NCBI RefSeq assembly: GCF_029407905.1
Contig: NC_073630.1
Span: 54,895,001-54,959,000, forward strand
DNA length: 64,000 bases
Reading direction: 5' to 3'
From: Bubalus kerabau
Lineage: Eukaryota > Chordata > Mammalia > Artiodactyla > Bovidae
Shown here in pieces: positions 10,507-20,932 of the stretch (position 1 is its first letter; every line of letters starts with the position of its first letter). The notes under the pieces were generated by a model, which made no database searches, was not told the origin of the DNA, and worked only from the letters and a program-made list of their open reading frames with translations. Position numbers and translations under genes: made by a program.

Positions 10507-12121
10507 AGAAAGTGTTCTAGTTTCATTCTTTTACAAGTGGTTGACTAGTTTTCCCAGCACAACTTGTTAAAGAGATTTTCTTTTCTCCATTGTATACTCT
10601 TGCCTCCTTTGTCAAAGATAAGGTGTCCATAGGTGCATGGATTTATCTCTGGGCTCTCTATTTTGTTCCATTGATCTATACTTCTGTCTTTGTGCCAGTA
10701 CCATACTGTCTTGATGACTGTGGCTTTGTAGTAGAGACTGAAGTCAGGCAGGTTGATTCCTCCAGTTCCATTCTTCTTTCTCAAGATTGTTTTGGCTATT
10801 CGAGGTTTTTTGTATTTCCATAAAAATTGTGAAATTATTTGTTCTAGCTGTGTGAAAAATACTGTTGGTAGCTTGATAGGGATTTCATTGAATCTATAGA
10901 TTCCTTTAGGTAGTATACTCATTTCCCTATATCAGTTCTTCCAATCCATGAACACGGTATATTTCTCCATCTATTAGTGTTCTCTTTGATTTCTTTCACC
11001 AGTGTTTTATAGTTTTCTATATATAGGTCTTTTGTTTCTTTAGGTAGATATATTTTTAAGTATTTTATTCTTTTTGTTGCAATGGTGAATGGAATTGTTT
11101 CCTTAATTCCTCTTTCTATTTTCTCATTATTAGTGTATAAGAATGCAAGGGATTTCTGTGTGTTGATTTTATATCCTGACACTTTACTATATTAATTGAT
11201 TAGCCCTAGTAATTTTCTGGTGGAGTCTTTAGGGTTTTCTATTTAGAGGATCATGTCATCTGCAAACAGTGAGAGTTTTACTTCTTCTTTTGAAATTTGG
11301 ATTCCTTTTATTTCTTTTTCTGCTCTGCCAAAACTTCCAAAACTATGTTGAATAGTAGTGGTGAAAGTGACCACCTTTGTCTTGTTCCTGACTTTAGGGG
11401 AAATGCTTTCAATTTTTCACCATTGAGGATAATGTTTGCTGTGGGTTTGTCATGTATAGCTTTTATTATGTTGAGGTATGTTCCTTCTATTCCTGCTTTC
11501 TGGAGAGTTTTTATCATAAATGGATGTTGAATTTTGTCAAAGGCTTTCTCTGCATCTATTGAGATAATCATATGACTTTTATTTTTCAATTTGTTAATGT
11601 GGTGTATTACATTGATTGATTTGTGGATATTGAAGAATCCTTGCATCCCTGGGATAAAGCCCACTTGGTCATGATGTATGATCTTTCTAATGTGTTGTTG
11701 GATTCTGATTGCTAGTATTTTGTTAAGGATTTTTGCATCTATGTTCATCAGTGATATTGGCCTGTAGTTTTCTTTTTTTGTGGGATCTTTGTCAGGTTTC
11801 GGTATTAGGGTGATGGTGGCCTCAGAATGAGTTTGGAAGTTTATCTTCCTCTGCAATTTTCTGGAAGAGTTTGAGTAGAATAGGTGTTAGCTCTTCTCTA
11901 AATTTTTGGTAGAATTCAGCTGTGAAGCATCTGGACCTGGGCTTTTGTTCGCTGGAAGATTTCTGATTACAGTTTCAATTTCCATGCTTGTGATGTGTCT
12001 GTTAAGATTTTCTATTTCTTCCTGGTTCAGTTTTGGAAAGTTGTACTTTTTGAAGAATTTGTCCATTCCTTCCACCTTGTCCATTTTATTGGCATATAAT
12101 TGCTGATAGTAGTCTCTTATG

Positions 12122-12393
12122 CTATGCTATGCTAAGTCACTTCAGTCGTGTCTGACTCTGTGTGACCCCATAGACAGCAACCCACCAGGCTCCCCGTCCC
12201 TGAGATTCTCCAGGCAAGAACACTGGAGTGGGTTGCCATTTCCCTCTCCAATGCATGAAAGTGAAAAGTGAAAGTGAAGTCGTTCAGTCGTGTCCGACTT
12301 CTAGCGACCCCATGGATTGCAACCTAACAGGCTCCTCCGTCCATGGGATTTTCCAAGCAAGAGTACTGGAGTGGGGTGCCATTGAGTTCTCCG
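12122..12393 (-). mobile_element. BOV-A2 SINE nested in L1 ORF2
   Basis: Same two-monomer structure as the other BOV-A2 copies. Its tail has changed from AGC units to GCATA-type units (CTATGCTATGCT on the plus strand). A perfect 11-bp TSD AGTCTCTTATG lies at 12111-12121 and 12394-12404, interrupting the ORF2 linker between endonuclease and reverse transcriptase. Confidence 0.97.
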
Positions 12394-13649
12394 AGTCTCT
12401 TATGATCCTTTGTATTTCTGTGTTGTCTGTTGTGATCTCTCCATTTTCATTTCTAATTTTATTGATTTGATTTTCTCCCTTTGTTTTTTGATGAGTCTGG
12501 CTAATGGTTTGTCAGTTTATTTATCCTCTCAAAGAACCAGCTTTTGGCTTTGTTGATTTTTGCTGTGATCTCTTTTGTTTCTTTTGCATTTATTTCTGCC
12601 CTAATTTTTAAGATTTCTTTCCTTATACTACCCCTGGGGCTCTTCATTTCTTCCTTTTCTAGTTGTTTTAGGTGTAGAGTTAGGTTATTTATTTGACTTT
12701 TTTCTTGTTTCTTGAGGTATGCTTGTATTGCTCTGAACCTTCCCCTTAGCACTGCTTTTACAGTGTCCCACAGTTTTGGCTTGTTGTGTTTTCATTTTCA
12801 TTCATTTATATGCATATTTTGATTTCTTTTTTGATTTATTCTGTGATTTTTTGGTTATTCAGCAGCGTGTTGTTCAGCCTCCATATGTTGGAATTTTTAA
12901 TAGTTTTTCTCCTGTAATTGAGATCTAATCTTACTGCATTGTGGTCAGAAAAGATGTTTGGTATGATTTCAATATTTTTGAATTTACCAAGACTAGATTA
13001 ATGGCCCAGGATGTGATCTATCCTGGAGAAGGTTCTGTGGGCACTTGAGAAAAAGGTAAAATTCATTGTTTTGGGGTGAAATGTTCTATAGATATCAACT
13101 AGGTCTAACTGGTCCATTGTATCATTTAAAGTTTCTGTTTCCTTGTTAATTTTCTGTTTAGTTGATCTATCCATAGGTGTGAGTGGGGTTTAAAGTCTCC
13201 CACTATTATTGTGTTATTGCTAATTTCCCCTTTCATACTTCTTAGCATTTGTATTACATATTGCAGTGCTCCTATTTAGGGTGCATATATATTTATAATT
13301 GTTATATCTTCTTCTTGGATTGATCCTTTGATGATTATGCAGTGTCCTTGTTTGTCTCTTTTCTCAGCCTTTGTTTTAAAGTCTATTTTATCTGATATGA
13401 GTATTGCTACTACTGCTTTCTTTTGGTCTCTGTTTGCATGGAATATCTTTTTCCAGCCCTTCACTTTTGGTCTGTATGTGTCCCTTGTTTTGAGGTGGGT
13501 CTCTTGTACACAACATATATAAGGGTCATATTTTTGTATCCATTCAGCCAGTCTTTGTCTTTTGGTTGGGGCATTCAACCCATTTACGGTTTAAGGTAAT
13601 TATTGATAAATATGATTCCGTTGCCATTTACTTTATTGTTTTAGGTTCG

Positions 13650-14606
13650 AGTTTATACACTCTTTTTGTGTTTCCTGTCTAAAGAAGATCCTTTAGCATT
13701 TGTTGGATACCTGGTTTGGTGGTGCTGAATTCTCTCAGCTTTTACTTGTCTGTAAAGCTTTTGATTTCTCCTTCATATTTGAATGGGACCCTTGCTGGGT
13801 ACAGTAATCTGGGCTGTAGGTTATTTTCTTTCATCACTTTAAGTATGTTCTGCCATTTCCTCCTGGCCTGAAGAGATTCTATTGAAAGATCAGCTGTTAT
13901 CTTTATGGGAATTCTCTCGTGTGTTATTTGTTGTTTTTCCCTTGCTGCTTTTAATATTTGTTCTTTGTGTTTGATCTTTGTTAATTTGATTAATATGTGT
14001 CTTGAGGTGTTTTGCTTTGGGTTTATCCTGTTTGGGACTATGGGTTTCTTGGACTTGGGTGATTATTTCCTTCCCTATTTTGGGGAAGTTTCCAACTATT
14101 ATCTCCTCAAGTATTTTCTCATGGTCTTTCTTTTTGCCTTCTTCTTCTGGGACTCCTATGTTCGAATGTTGGGGCATTTAACATTGTCCCAGAGGTCTCT
14201 GAGATTGTCCTCATTTCTTTAAATTCATTTTTCTTTTTTCCTCTCTGATTCATTTATTTCTACCATTCTATCTTCTACCTCACCAATCCTATCTTCTGCC
14301 TCCGTTATTCTACTATTTGTTCCCTCCAGAGTGTTTTTGATATCATTTATTGCCTTATTCATTATATATTGACTCTTTTTGTTTTATTTCTTCTAGGTCC
14401 TTGTTAAACCTTTCTTGCATGTTCTCAATCCTTGTCTCCAGGCTATTTATCTGTGATTCCATCTTGTTTTCAAGATTTTGTATCATTTTCACTATCATTA
14501 TTTGGAATTCTTTGTCAGGTAGATTCCCCATCTCTTCCTCTTTTGTTTGGTTTGGTGGGCATTTATCCTGTTCCTTTACCTGCTGGGTATTCCTCTGTCT
14601 CTTCAT
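13650..14606 (-). pseudogene. L1 ORF1 (RNA-binding coiled-coil protein), dead
   Basis: ORF1 protein trimerises and coats L1 RNA. The start codon is at 14604-14606 (MKRQRNTQQVKEQDK). An N-terminal region is followed by a heptad-rich coiled coil (MIQNLENKMESQINSLETRI) at about residues 38-70. The first frame is lost at 14355. The RNA-recognition region continues in another frame at 14177-13890 (ILEEIIVGNFPKIGKEI), and the C-terminal block is readable near 13770-13690. Usual length is about 300 residues; here it is split by frameshifts and stops. Confidence 0.9.
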
Positions 14607-15149
14607 CTTGTTTATATTACTGTGTTTGGGGTGGCCTTTCTGTATTCTGGCAGTTTGTGGAGTTCTCTTTATTGTGGAGTTTCCTTGCTGTGGGTGGGGT
14701 TGGACTAGTGGCTTGTCAAGGTTTCCTGGTTAGGGAAGCTTGTGTCTGTGTTCTGGTAGGTGGAGCTGGCTTTCTTCTCTCTGGAGTGCAATGAAGTGTC
14801 CAGTAATGAGTTATGAGATGCCAATGGGTTTGGAGTGACTTTGGGCAGCCTGTATATTGAAGCTCAGGGCTATGTTCCTGTGTTGCTGGAGAATTTGTGT
14901 GGTATATCTTGCTCTGGAACTTGTTGGCCCTTGGGTGGTGCTTGGTTTCAGTGTAGGTATGGAGGCATTTGATGAGCTCCTGTCGATTAATGTTCCTGGA
15001 GTCAGGAGTTCTCTGGTATTCTCAGGATTTGGACTTAAGCCTCCTGCTTCTGGTTTTCAGTCTTATTTTTACTGTAGCCTCAAGACTTCTCCATCTATAC
15101 AGCACTAATGATAAAACATTAAGGTTAAAGATAAAAATTTTCTCTGCAG

Positions 15150-15560
15150 TGAGGGACACCCAGAGAGGTTCACAGAGTTACATGGAGAAGAGAAGAGGGA
15201 GGAGGGAGATAGAGGTGACCAGGGAGAGATGAGGTGGAATCAAAAAAGGAGAGAGCAAGCTAGCCAGTAATCACTTCCTTATGTGCTCTTCACAGTCTGG
15301 ACCACTCAGAGATGTTCACGGAGTTATACAGAGAAGAGAAGAGGGAGGAAGGAGACAGAAGTGGCCAGGAGGATAAAGGGGTGAATCAAAAGGAGAGAGA
15401 AAGGTCCAGCCAGTAATCAGTTCCCTAAGTATACTCCACAGTCCAAAACACACAAAGAGATTCACAGAGTTGGGTAGAGAAGAGATGGGGGAGGGAGGAG
15501 ACAGAGGCCACCTGGTGGAGAAAAAGGAGAGTCCAAAGAGAGAGAGAGAGCAGTCAAGTC
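15150..15560. repeat. Three AG-rich tandem subrepeats in the L1 5' UTR
   Basis: Three segments of roughly 125-135 bp share the order TTCACAGAGTTA/GTTATACAGAG, then AGAGAAGAGGGAGGA or variant, a CCAGGGAG/CCAGGAGG block, the word GGAGAGAG, and a CCAGTAATC end. They are diverged from each other. They belong to the L1 5' UTR and are not a microsatellite. Confidence 0.6.
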
Positions 15561-15708
15561 AGTAATCTCACTCACAAGTAAAAACGGGTACTGAAGATAG
15601 GGTTCTTAAAGGTACAAAATTGATAACAAATACCAAAAAGCAAAGATTAAAAATCTAGAAGAGGTTGGATTTTCAAAAATACAACATTAAAGAAAAAAAA
15701 AGTCACAA

Positions 15709-16077
15709 CGCATATATATGGAATTTAGAAAGATGGTAACAATAACCCTGTGTACGAGACAGCAAAAGAGACACTGATGTATAGAACAGTCTTATGGACT
15801 CTGTGGGAGAGGGAGAGGGTGGGAAGATTTGGGAGAATGGCATTGAAACATGTAAATATCATGTATGAAATGAGTTGCCAGTCCAGGTTCGATGCACGAT
15901 ACTGGATGCTTGGGGCTGGTGCACTGGGACGACCCAGAGGGATGGAATGGGGAGGGAGGAGGGAGGAGGGTTCAGGATGGGGAACACATGTATACCTGTG
16001 GCGGATTCATTTTGATATTTGGCAAATCTAATACAGTTATGTAAAGTTTAAAAATAAAATAAAATTAAAAAAAAAAT
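15709..16077 (+). mobile_element. L1 3' UTR-only insertion, plus orientation
   Basis: Begins at GCATATATATGGAATTTAG, the last codons and stop of L1 ORF2, runs through the complete 3' UTR (CTTGGGGCTGGTGCACTGGG, then TTTGATATTTGGCAAA) and ends in poly-A at 16055-16077. It lies in the 5' UTR of the opposite-strand L1. I cannot define a TSD because both sides are A-rich. The 5' boundary nearly coincides with that of the tandem copy at 8581-8962. Confidence 0.9.
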
Positions 16078-16082
16078 TATAA

Positions 16083-16085
<3 letters not shown>

Positions 16086-16131
<46 letters not shown>
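16086..16131. repeat. (AT)n microsatellite, about 22 units
   Basis: Uninterrupted AT dinucleotide run immediately 3' of the inserted L1 poly-A. It grows out of a TATA-rich part of the host L1 5' UTR. Confidence 0.95.
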
Positions 16132-16134
<3 letters not shown>

Positions 16135-16210
16135 TTGCTTTAAAAAATAGGGTCTCTCTTTTTTCTTTGCAAAGTAATAGTAGGTTATAAAAATGAAAAT
16201 TAAAGGAGTA

Positions 16211-18550
16211 TCAGATCAGATCAGATCAGATCAGTCGCTCAGTCATGTCCGACACTTTGTGACCCCATGAATCGCAGTACGCTAGGCCTCCCTGTCCATC
16301 ACCAACCCCCGGAGTTCACTCAGACTCACGTCCAGCCAGTCAGTGATGCCATCCAGCCATCTCATCCTCTGTGACCCCCTTCTCCTCCTGCCCCCAATCC
16401 CTCCCAGCATCAGAGTCTTGTCCAATGAGTCAACACTTCGCATAAGGTGGCCAAAGTACTGGAGTTTCAGCTTTAGCAGCATTCCTTCCAAAGAAATCCC
16501 AGGGCTGATCGCCTTCAGAATGGACTGGTTAGATCTCCTTGCAGTCCAAGGGACTCTCATGAGTCTTCTCCAACACCACAGTTCAAAAGCATCAATTGTT
16601 CGGTGCTCAGTCTTCTTCACAGTCCAACTCTCACATCCATACATGACCACAGGAAAAACCATAGCCTTGACTAGACGAACCTTTGTTGGCAAAGTAATGT
16701 CTCTGCTTTTGAATATGCTATCTAGGTTGGCCATAACTTTCCTTCCAAGGAGTAAGCATCTTTTAATTTCATGGCTGCAGTCACCATCTTGCAGTGATTT
16801 TGGAGCCCAACAAAATAAAGTCTGACACTGTTTCCACTGTTTCCCCATCTATTTCCCATGACGTGGTGGGACCGGATGCCATGATCTTCATTTTCTAAAT
16901 GTTGAGCTTTAAGCCAACTTTTTCACTCTCTACTTTCAATTTCATCAAGAGGCTTTTGAGTTCCTCTTCACTTTCTGCCATAAGGGTGGTATCATCTGCA
17001 TATGGGAGGTTATTGATATTTCTGGCAATCTTGATTCCAGCTTTTGTTTCTTCCAGTCCAGGGTTTCTCATGATGTACTCTGCATATAAGTTAAATAAGC
17101 AGGGTGACAATATACAGCCTTGACGTACTCCTTTTCCTATTTGGAACCAGTCTGTTGTTCCATGTCCAGTTCTAACTGTTGCTTCCTGACCTGCATACAA
17201 ATTTCTCAAGAGGCAGGTCAGGTGGTCGGGTATTCCCATCTCTTTCAGAATTTTCCACAGTTTATTGTGATCCACACAGTCAAAGGCTATGGCATACTCA
17301 ATAAAGCAGAAATAGATGTTTTTCTGGAACTCTCTTGCTTTTTTGATGGTCCAGCAGATGTTGGCAATTTGATCTCTGGTTCCTCTGCCTTTTCTAAAAC
17401 CAGCTTGAACATCAGGAAGTTCACAGTTCACATATTGCTGAAGCCTGGCTTGGAGAATTTTGAGCATTACTTTACTAGCATGTGAGATGAGTGCAATTGT
17501 GCAGTTGTTTGAGCATTCTTTGTCATTGCCTTTCTTTGGGATTGGAATGAAAACTAACCTTTTCCAGTCCTGTGGCCACTGCTGAGTTTTCCAGATTTGC
17601 TGGCATATTGAGTGCAGCACTTTCACAGCATCATCTTTCAGGATTTGAAATAGCTCAACAGGAATTCCATCACCTCCACTAGCTTTGTTAGTAGCTCAAC
17701 TGGATTTCCATCACCTCCACTAGCTTTGTTCATAGTGATGCTTTCTAAGGCCCACTTGACTTCACATTCCAGGATGTCTGGCTCTAGGTCAGTGATCACA
17801 CCATCGTGATTTTCTGGGTCGTGAAGATCTTTTTTGTACAGTTCTCCTGTGTATTCTCACCACCTCTTCTTAATATCTTCTGCTTCTGTTAGGTCCATAC
17901 CATTTCTGTCCTTTTCGAGCCCATCTTTTGCATGAAATGTTCCCTTGGTATCTCTAATTTTCTTGAAGAGATCTCTAGTCTTTCCCATTCTGTTGTTTTC
18001 CTCTATTTCTTTGCATTGATCGCTGAGTAAGGCTTTCTTATCTCTTGCTATTCTTTGGAACTCTGCATTCAGATGCTTATATCTTTCTTTTTCTCTTTTG
18101 CTTTTTATTTCTCTTCTTTTCACAGCTATTTGTAAGGCCTCCCCAGGCAGCCATTTTGCTTTTTTGCATTTCTTTTCCATGGGGATGGTCTTGATCCCTG
18201 TCTCCTGTACAATGTCACAAACCTCATTCCATAGTTCATCATGCACTCTGTCTATCAGATCTATTTCCTTAAATCTATTTCTCCCTTCCACTGTGTAATC
18301 ATAAGGGATTTGATTTAGATCATACCTGAATGGTCTAGTGGTTTCCCCTACTTTCTTCAATTTAAGTCTGAATTTGGCAATAAGGAGTTCATTAATGAGC
18401 CACAGTCAGCTCCTGGTCTTGTTTTTGTTGACTTTATAGAGCTTCTACTTCTTTGGCTGCAAAGAATATAATCAATCTGATTTTGATGTTGACCACCTGG
18501 TGATGTCCATGTGTAGAGTCTTCTCTTGTGTTGTTGGAAGAGGGTGTTTG
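16211..18550 (-). mobile_element. BovB LINE, 5'-truncated, nested in L1 5' UTR
   Basis: Minus-strand reading from 18540: endonuclease C-terminus (LYTWTSP, NQIDYI), then the linker (RDLFKKIRDTKGTFHA at about 18000-17930), the RT core with GFRKGRGTRDQIANI, FNLYAEYIM and YADD (17626-16895), and the thumb/C-terminus with WRRLMRVPWTARRSNQ (16848-16282). The 3' tail is a (TCAGA)n-type pentamer array at 16213-16238. Three open frames of 167, 243 and 188 codons are separated by frameshifts. The endonuclease SDH motif is disrupted near 18388-18400 by a 1-bp loss. A 41-bp tandem duplication is present at 17651-17731. No clear TSD was found, and some host L1 sequence may be missing at this site. Confidence 0.93.
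17651..17731. repeat. 41-bp tandem duplication inside BovB
   Basis: The unit starting TAGCTCAAC and ending in CTAGCTTTGTT is present at 17651-17691 and again at 17692-17731 with three mismatches. The other BovB copies in the window have a single unit, so the duplication arose after insertion. It shifts the reading frame. Confidence 0.9.
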
Positions 18551-19871
18551 TGTAGTTTGATACTAACTACAGGGTTTTAATCTATTGCACCTGTCACTTC
18601 CAAGGACGTTACCTCTGTTTCAGCTTCTTTTCTTTGCTGGTCACTTCAGTATCTCATTTCTGCCCTGACGCAAGGGGGAGGTGGTGGACACTTTTTTAGG
18701 CTCACTTGTTCAGTCGTGCTGTGGGGAAGGAGGGACACTGCAAACAAATAATACTGGCAATGTGCTCACAGTGTCTCGGCCACACTGGGTTTGCCCCCAC
18801 TCACGGCGTGTGTGCTTTCCCTGTCTACACTGCTTAGGCTCTAGGTTGCTCTGCCAGGAACTGTCTGAGGCCGGCCCTGGGTTGTATGCACTTCCCAGGT
18901 CTAAGCCGTTTAGGTTCAGGTACTCGGGTAGTCCTCAGAGGTGAAGACTCCGTTGGGCCTGCATTTTGTGCTCTTCCCAGGTCCGAGTAGCTCAGGTGAC
19001 CAGGTGTTTGGTGAGCACGGTAGCTGCAACTTATCAGCACCCCCGTCCCTGCCGCTGGATTTTCTGGGTGTACAACTAGCGCACCTTCTCAGGAAGATGT
19101 TGACCATCCAGAATCCCAAGAAGTCTTGGTTAGCAATGAAGCCTGCTGGCAGTTTGGTAGATAATGCCTTCTGTGGCTGCGATTACCCTTCCAGCCCTGG
19201 CTGTCCTCATCTGCCTGTCACGGGAGGGGGATGGGCTGGTCTGCAGCCCGCTATCTCTGCTCAGTCCTCTGTTCTGTGAGTGGGCCTGGTGGTGTCTTGG
19301 GTTAGGGCTTTTGGTGTGGTAGCTATCCCACAGTCTGGTTTGCTATCCCAAGTTAGGTCTCTCAGATTGCCCTCGGGGTATTCAGGCCACGTCCTAACTG
19401 TAAGGAATGCAGCCAGCGCCTTCCCTGCTTGCTAGTGGCGAATGCAGCAGTCTGCGCTGCTTCTCCCTAGGGGAGTTACTGTTGGGCACGTAATCTGTGG
19501 GTTTTAATTATTTATTTATTTGTCCTCCCGGTTATGTTGCCCTCTGTGGTTCCAAGGCTCACCACAGACTCGGCAGTGAGAGTGTTTCTTGGTGTTTGGA
19601 AACTTCTCTCTTTTTTAAGACTCCCTTCCCAGGATGGAGCTCCGTCCCTACCTCTTTTTGTCTCTCTTTTTATCTTTTATATTTTTTCCTACCTCCTTTC
19701 AAAGACAATGGGCTGCTTTTCTGGGTGCCTGATGTCCTCTGCCAGCATTCAGAAGTTGTTTTGTGGAATTTACTCAGCATTCAAATGTTCTTTTGATGAA
19801 TTTGTGGGGAAGAAAATGGTCTCCCTGTCCTATTGCTCCACCATCTCAGGCTACATCTAAATAGTATCTTT

Positions 19872-20409
19872 AAGGCTTTTGATTTGAGGTGAGAAGGAAT
19901 GGGAGGGAGTAAGGTTTTTTTTTTCATTTTCAGGAAATATATTCAAGGAATATTGAGGAGTCTAGATTTGTTGTAGAATAAATCTTGTTTAATTAAGTAT
20001 TAACTAAATGGAAATAGTCCATTTAATAGTTACAAAAATAAACTCTTCAAGTAAAACATAGAACTGAGAGAAATAACTAAATTTTTTGAATAAGATGATA
20101 TTTCTCAGTATCATAATATTTTTCTTTCTTTCTTTCTTTTTATATCTGTATCTAAATTTATCTCACTCAGATTAGCGCCAGGTGAAGATTGAATACAAAG
20201 ATTTATTTTTATAATAAACAAAAACCTGATAAATAATAGAAAAAATAAATACATTTCTGCTTCAGCTTCTTTCTGAAATAAATTCATTTGGTATGTAACT
20301 GGACACAATCATTTTTGAACTTATAAAACCAAAAAGTTTATAAGATACTCGGTCTCCATAGCCCCAATTTTGAGGTCATGGAAAGCCAAAAAGAAGGACA
20401 AATACTAAC
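19872..20409. other. No gene; short (TTCT)n tract
   Basis: AT-rich unique sequence right of the L1 target-site duplication. The only features are a T-run near 19915-19924 and a (TTCT)n-like tract at 20121-20140. Confidence 0.5.
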
Positions 20410-20560
20410 CATATCATTACATTTTCTATTTATCCATTATAAAAATATTTGTCGAGGACCTAAAATACAGCAGACTCTATGTCAGGCGAGCAGTAGTGAC
20501 TGAGGCAATGAACAGAACAATTACTGTCACGTATTATAAATTTTTGTCTCAGTAAAGTAT
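20410..20560 (-). repeat. L2 LINE 3' end relic
   Basis: The plus strand follows the antisense of the L2 3' end: AAATATTTGTCGAGGACC, then CTATGTCAGGCGAGCAG, then GAGGCAATGAACAGAACA, then TCAGTAAAGTATCAAG. It is strongly diverged, as expected for an ancient mammalian element. Confidence 0.55.
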
Positions 20561-20932
20561 CAAGATCAAATTATAATGAGAATAAATTATAAAGTATTAA
20601 AAATGAGGAAGCAAGAATACACAATTTATTTTAACAATGATAAAAGACAATTAAAATTCTGGGTAAAACAGAAGTGAAAGAATTTGTGTAACCTGAATAT
20701 GAAGCAAATTGTAATATTGTTTGATTTCAGAACATTAGGGAATTGAGACAGAATTTGTCATGTAGTAAGTGTTCAATAACTATTTGAGGAATGAAAGAAT
20801 TAACTCGTACTATAAAAATTTACATGAGTAGCATAGGAATTATAAAATTAGATCCATGAGAAATGATGTGCACCCAATTATATAGTAATTGGTCCTGCAG
20901 TAACAATATTTACTCAGTAAAAGCAATGTAAT

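Larger units (their letters stand above)
8957..13640 (-). pseudogene. L1 ORF2 (endonuclease-reverse transcriptase), dead
   Basis: In an active L1 this ORF encodes an APE-type endonuclease, a reverse transcriptase and a Cys-rich C-terminus that nick target DNA and copy L1 RNA. Seen here, from the 5' end: endonuclease start (NAPTKRQRLAEW, then YICCVQETHLK with the catalytic Glu) at 13578-13276; the linker at 12752-11887; RT blocks with PISLMNIDAKILNK and DAEKAFDKIQHPF at 11856-11308; and FADD at 11255-11266 followed within a few codons by a TAA stop (11243-11245). The thumb and Cys-rich part are in several frames down to the stop at 8960-8962. Frameshifts, stops and two SINE insertions destroy it. 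The terminal 225-codon frame (9183-9860) is a chimera with the inserted inverted L1. Confidence 0.93.
8238..19856 (-). mobile_element. Full-length L1 (L1-BT type), inactive, with nested insertions
   Basis: A perfect 15-bp target-site duplication CTAAATAGTATCTTT flanks the element (8223-8237 and 19857-19871). The poly-T at 8235-8246 is the 3' poly-A tail, and the 5' end on the minus strand begins at the GATGGTGGAGCAATAGG block near 19850. The order on the minus strand is GC-rich 5' UTR, ORF1, ORF2, 3' UTR, as in bovine L1. Six later events lie inside: a second 3' UTR copy (8581-8962), a 5'-inverted L1 (9082-9374), BOV-A2 at 10231-10506 and 12122-12393, a plus-strand L1 3' end (15709-16077), and BovB (16211-18550). 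Both ORFs are broken, so the element is a fossil, though it integrated at full length. Confidence 0.95.
14607..19856 (-). other. L1 5' UTR with two nested LINE insertions
   Basis: Excluding the plus-strand L1 (15709-16077) and BovB (16211-18550) this leaves about 2.5 kb of 5' UTR, long as is usual for ruminant L1. It contains three similar AG-rich subrepeats around 15150-15560 (each with CAGAGTTA or similar and GAGAAGAG). The distal part (18560-19450) is much richer in G and C than its surroundings, as expected of an internal promoter, and includes two or more CpG-bearing segments. Whether promoter activity survives cannot be judged from sequence. Confidence 0.8.

Noticed and set aside
14350..14794. 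Overlapping 120-127-codon plus-strand frames with membrane-like composition
   Set aside because: Antisense shadow of L1 ORF1 start and the adjoining 5' UTR; hydrophobicity comes from T-rich antisense DNA.
16211..18550. BovB at 16211-18550 as a twin-primed copy
   Set aside because: All of its sequence is in one orientation; no inverted 5' part and no defined TSD.
18681..19279. GC-rich frames at 18681-18944 and 18941-19279 as exons
   Set aside because: They lie in the L1 5' UTR, inside the L1 TSDs; openness follows from GC content.
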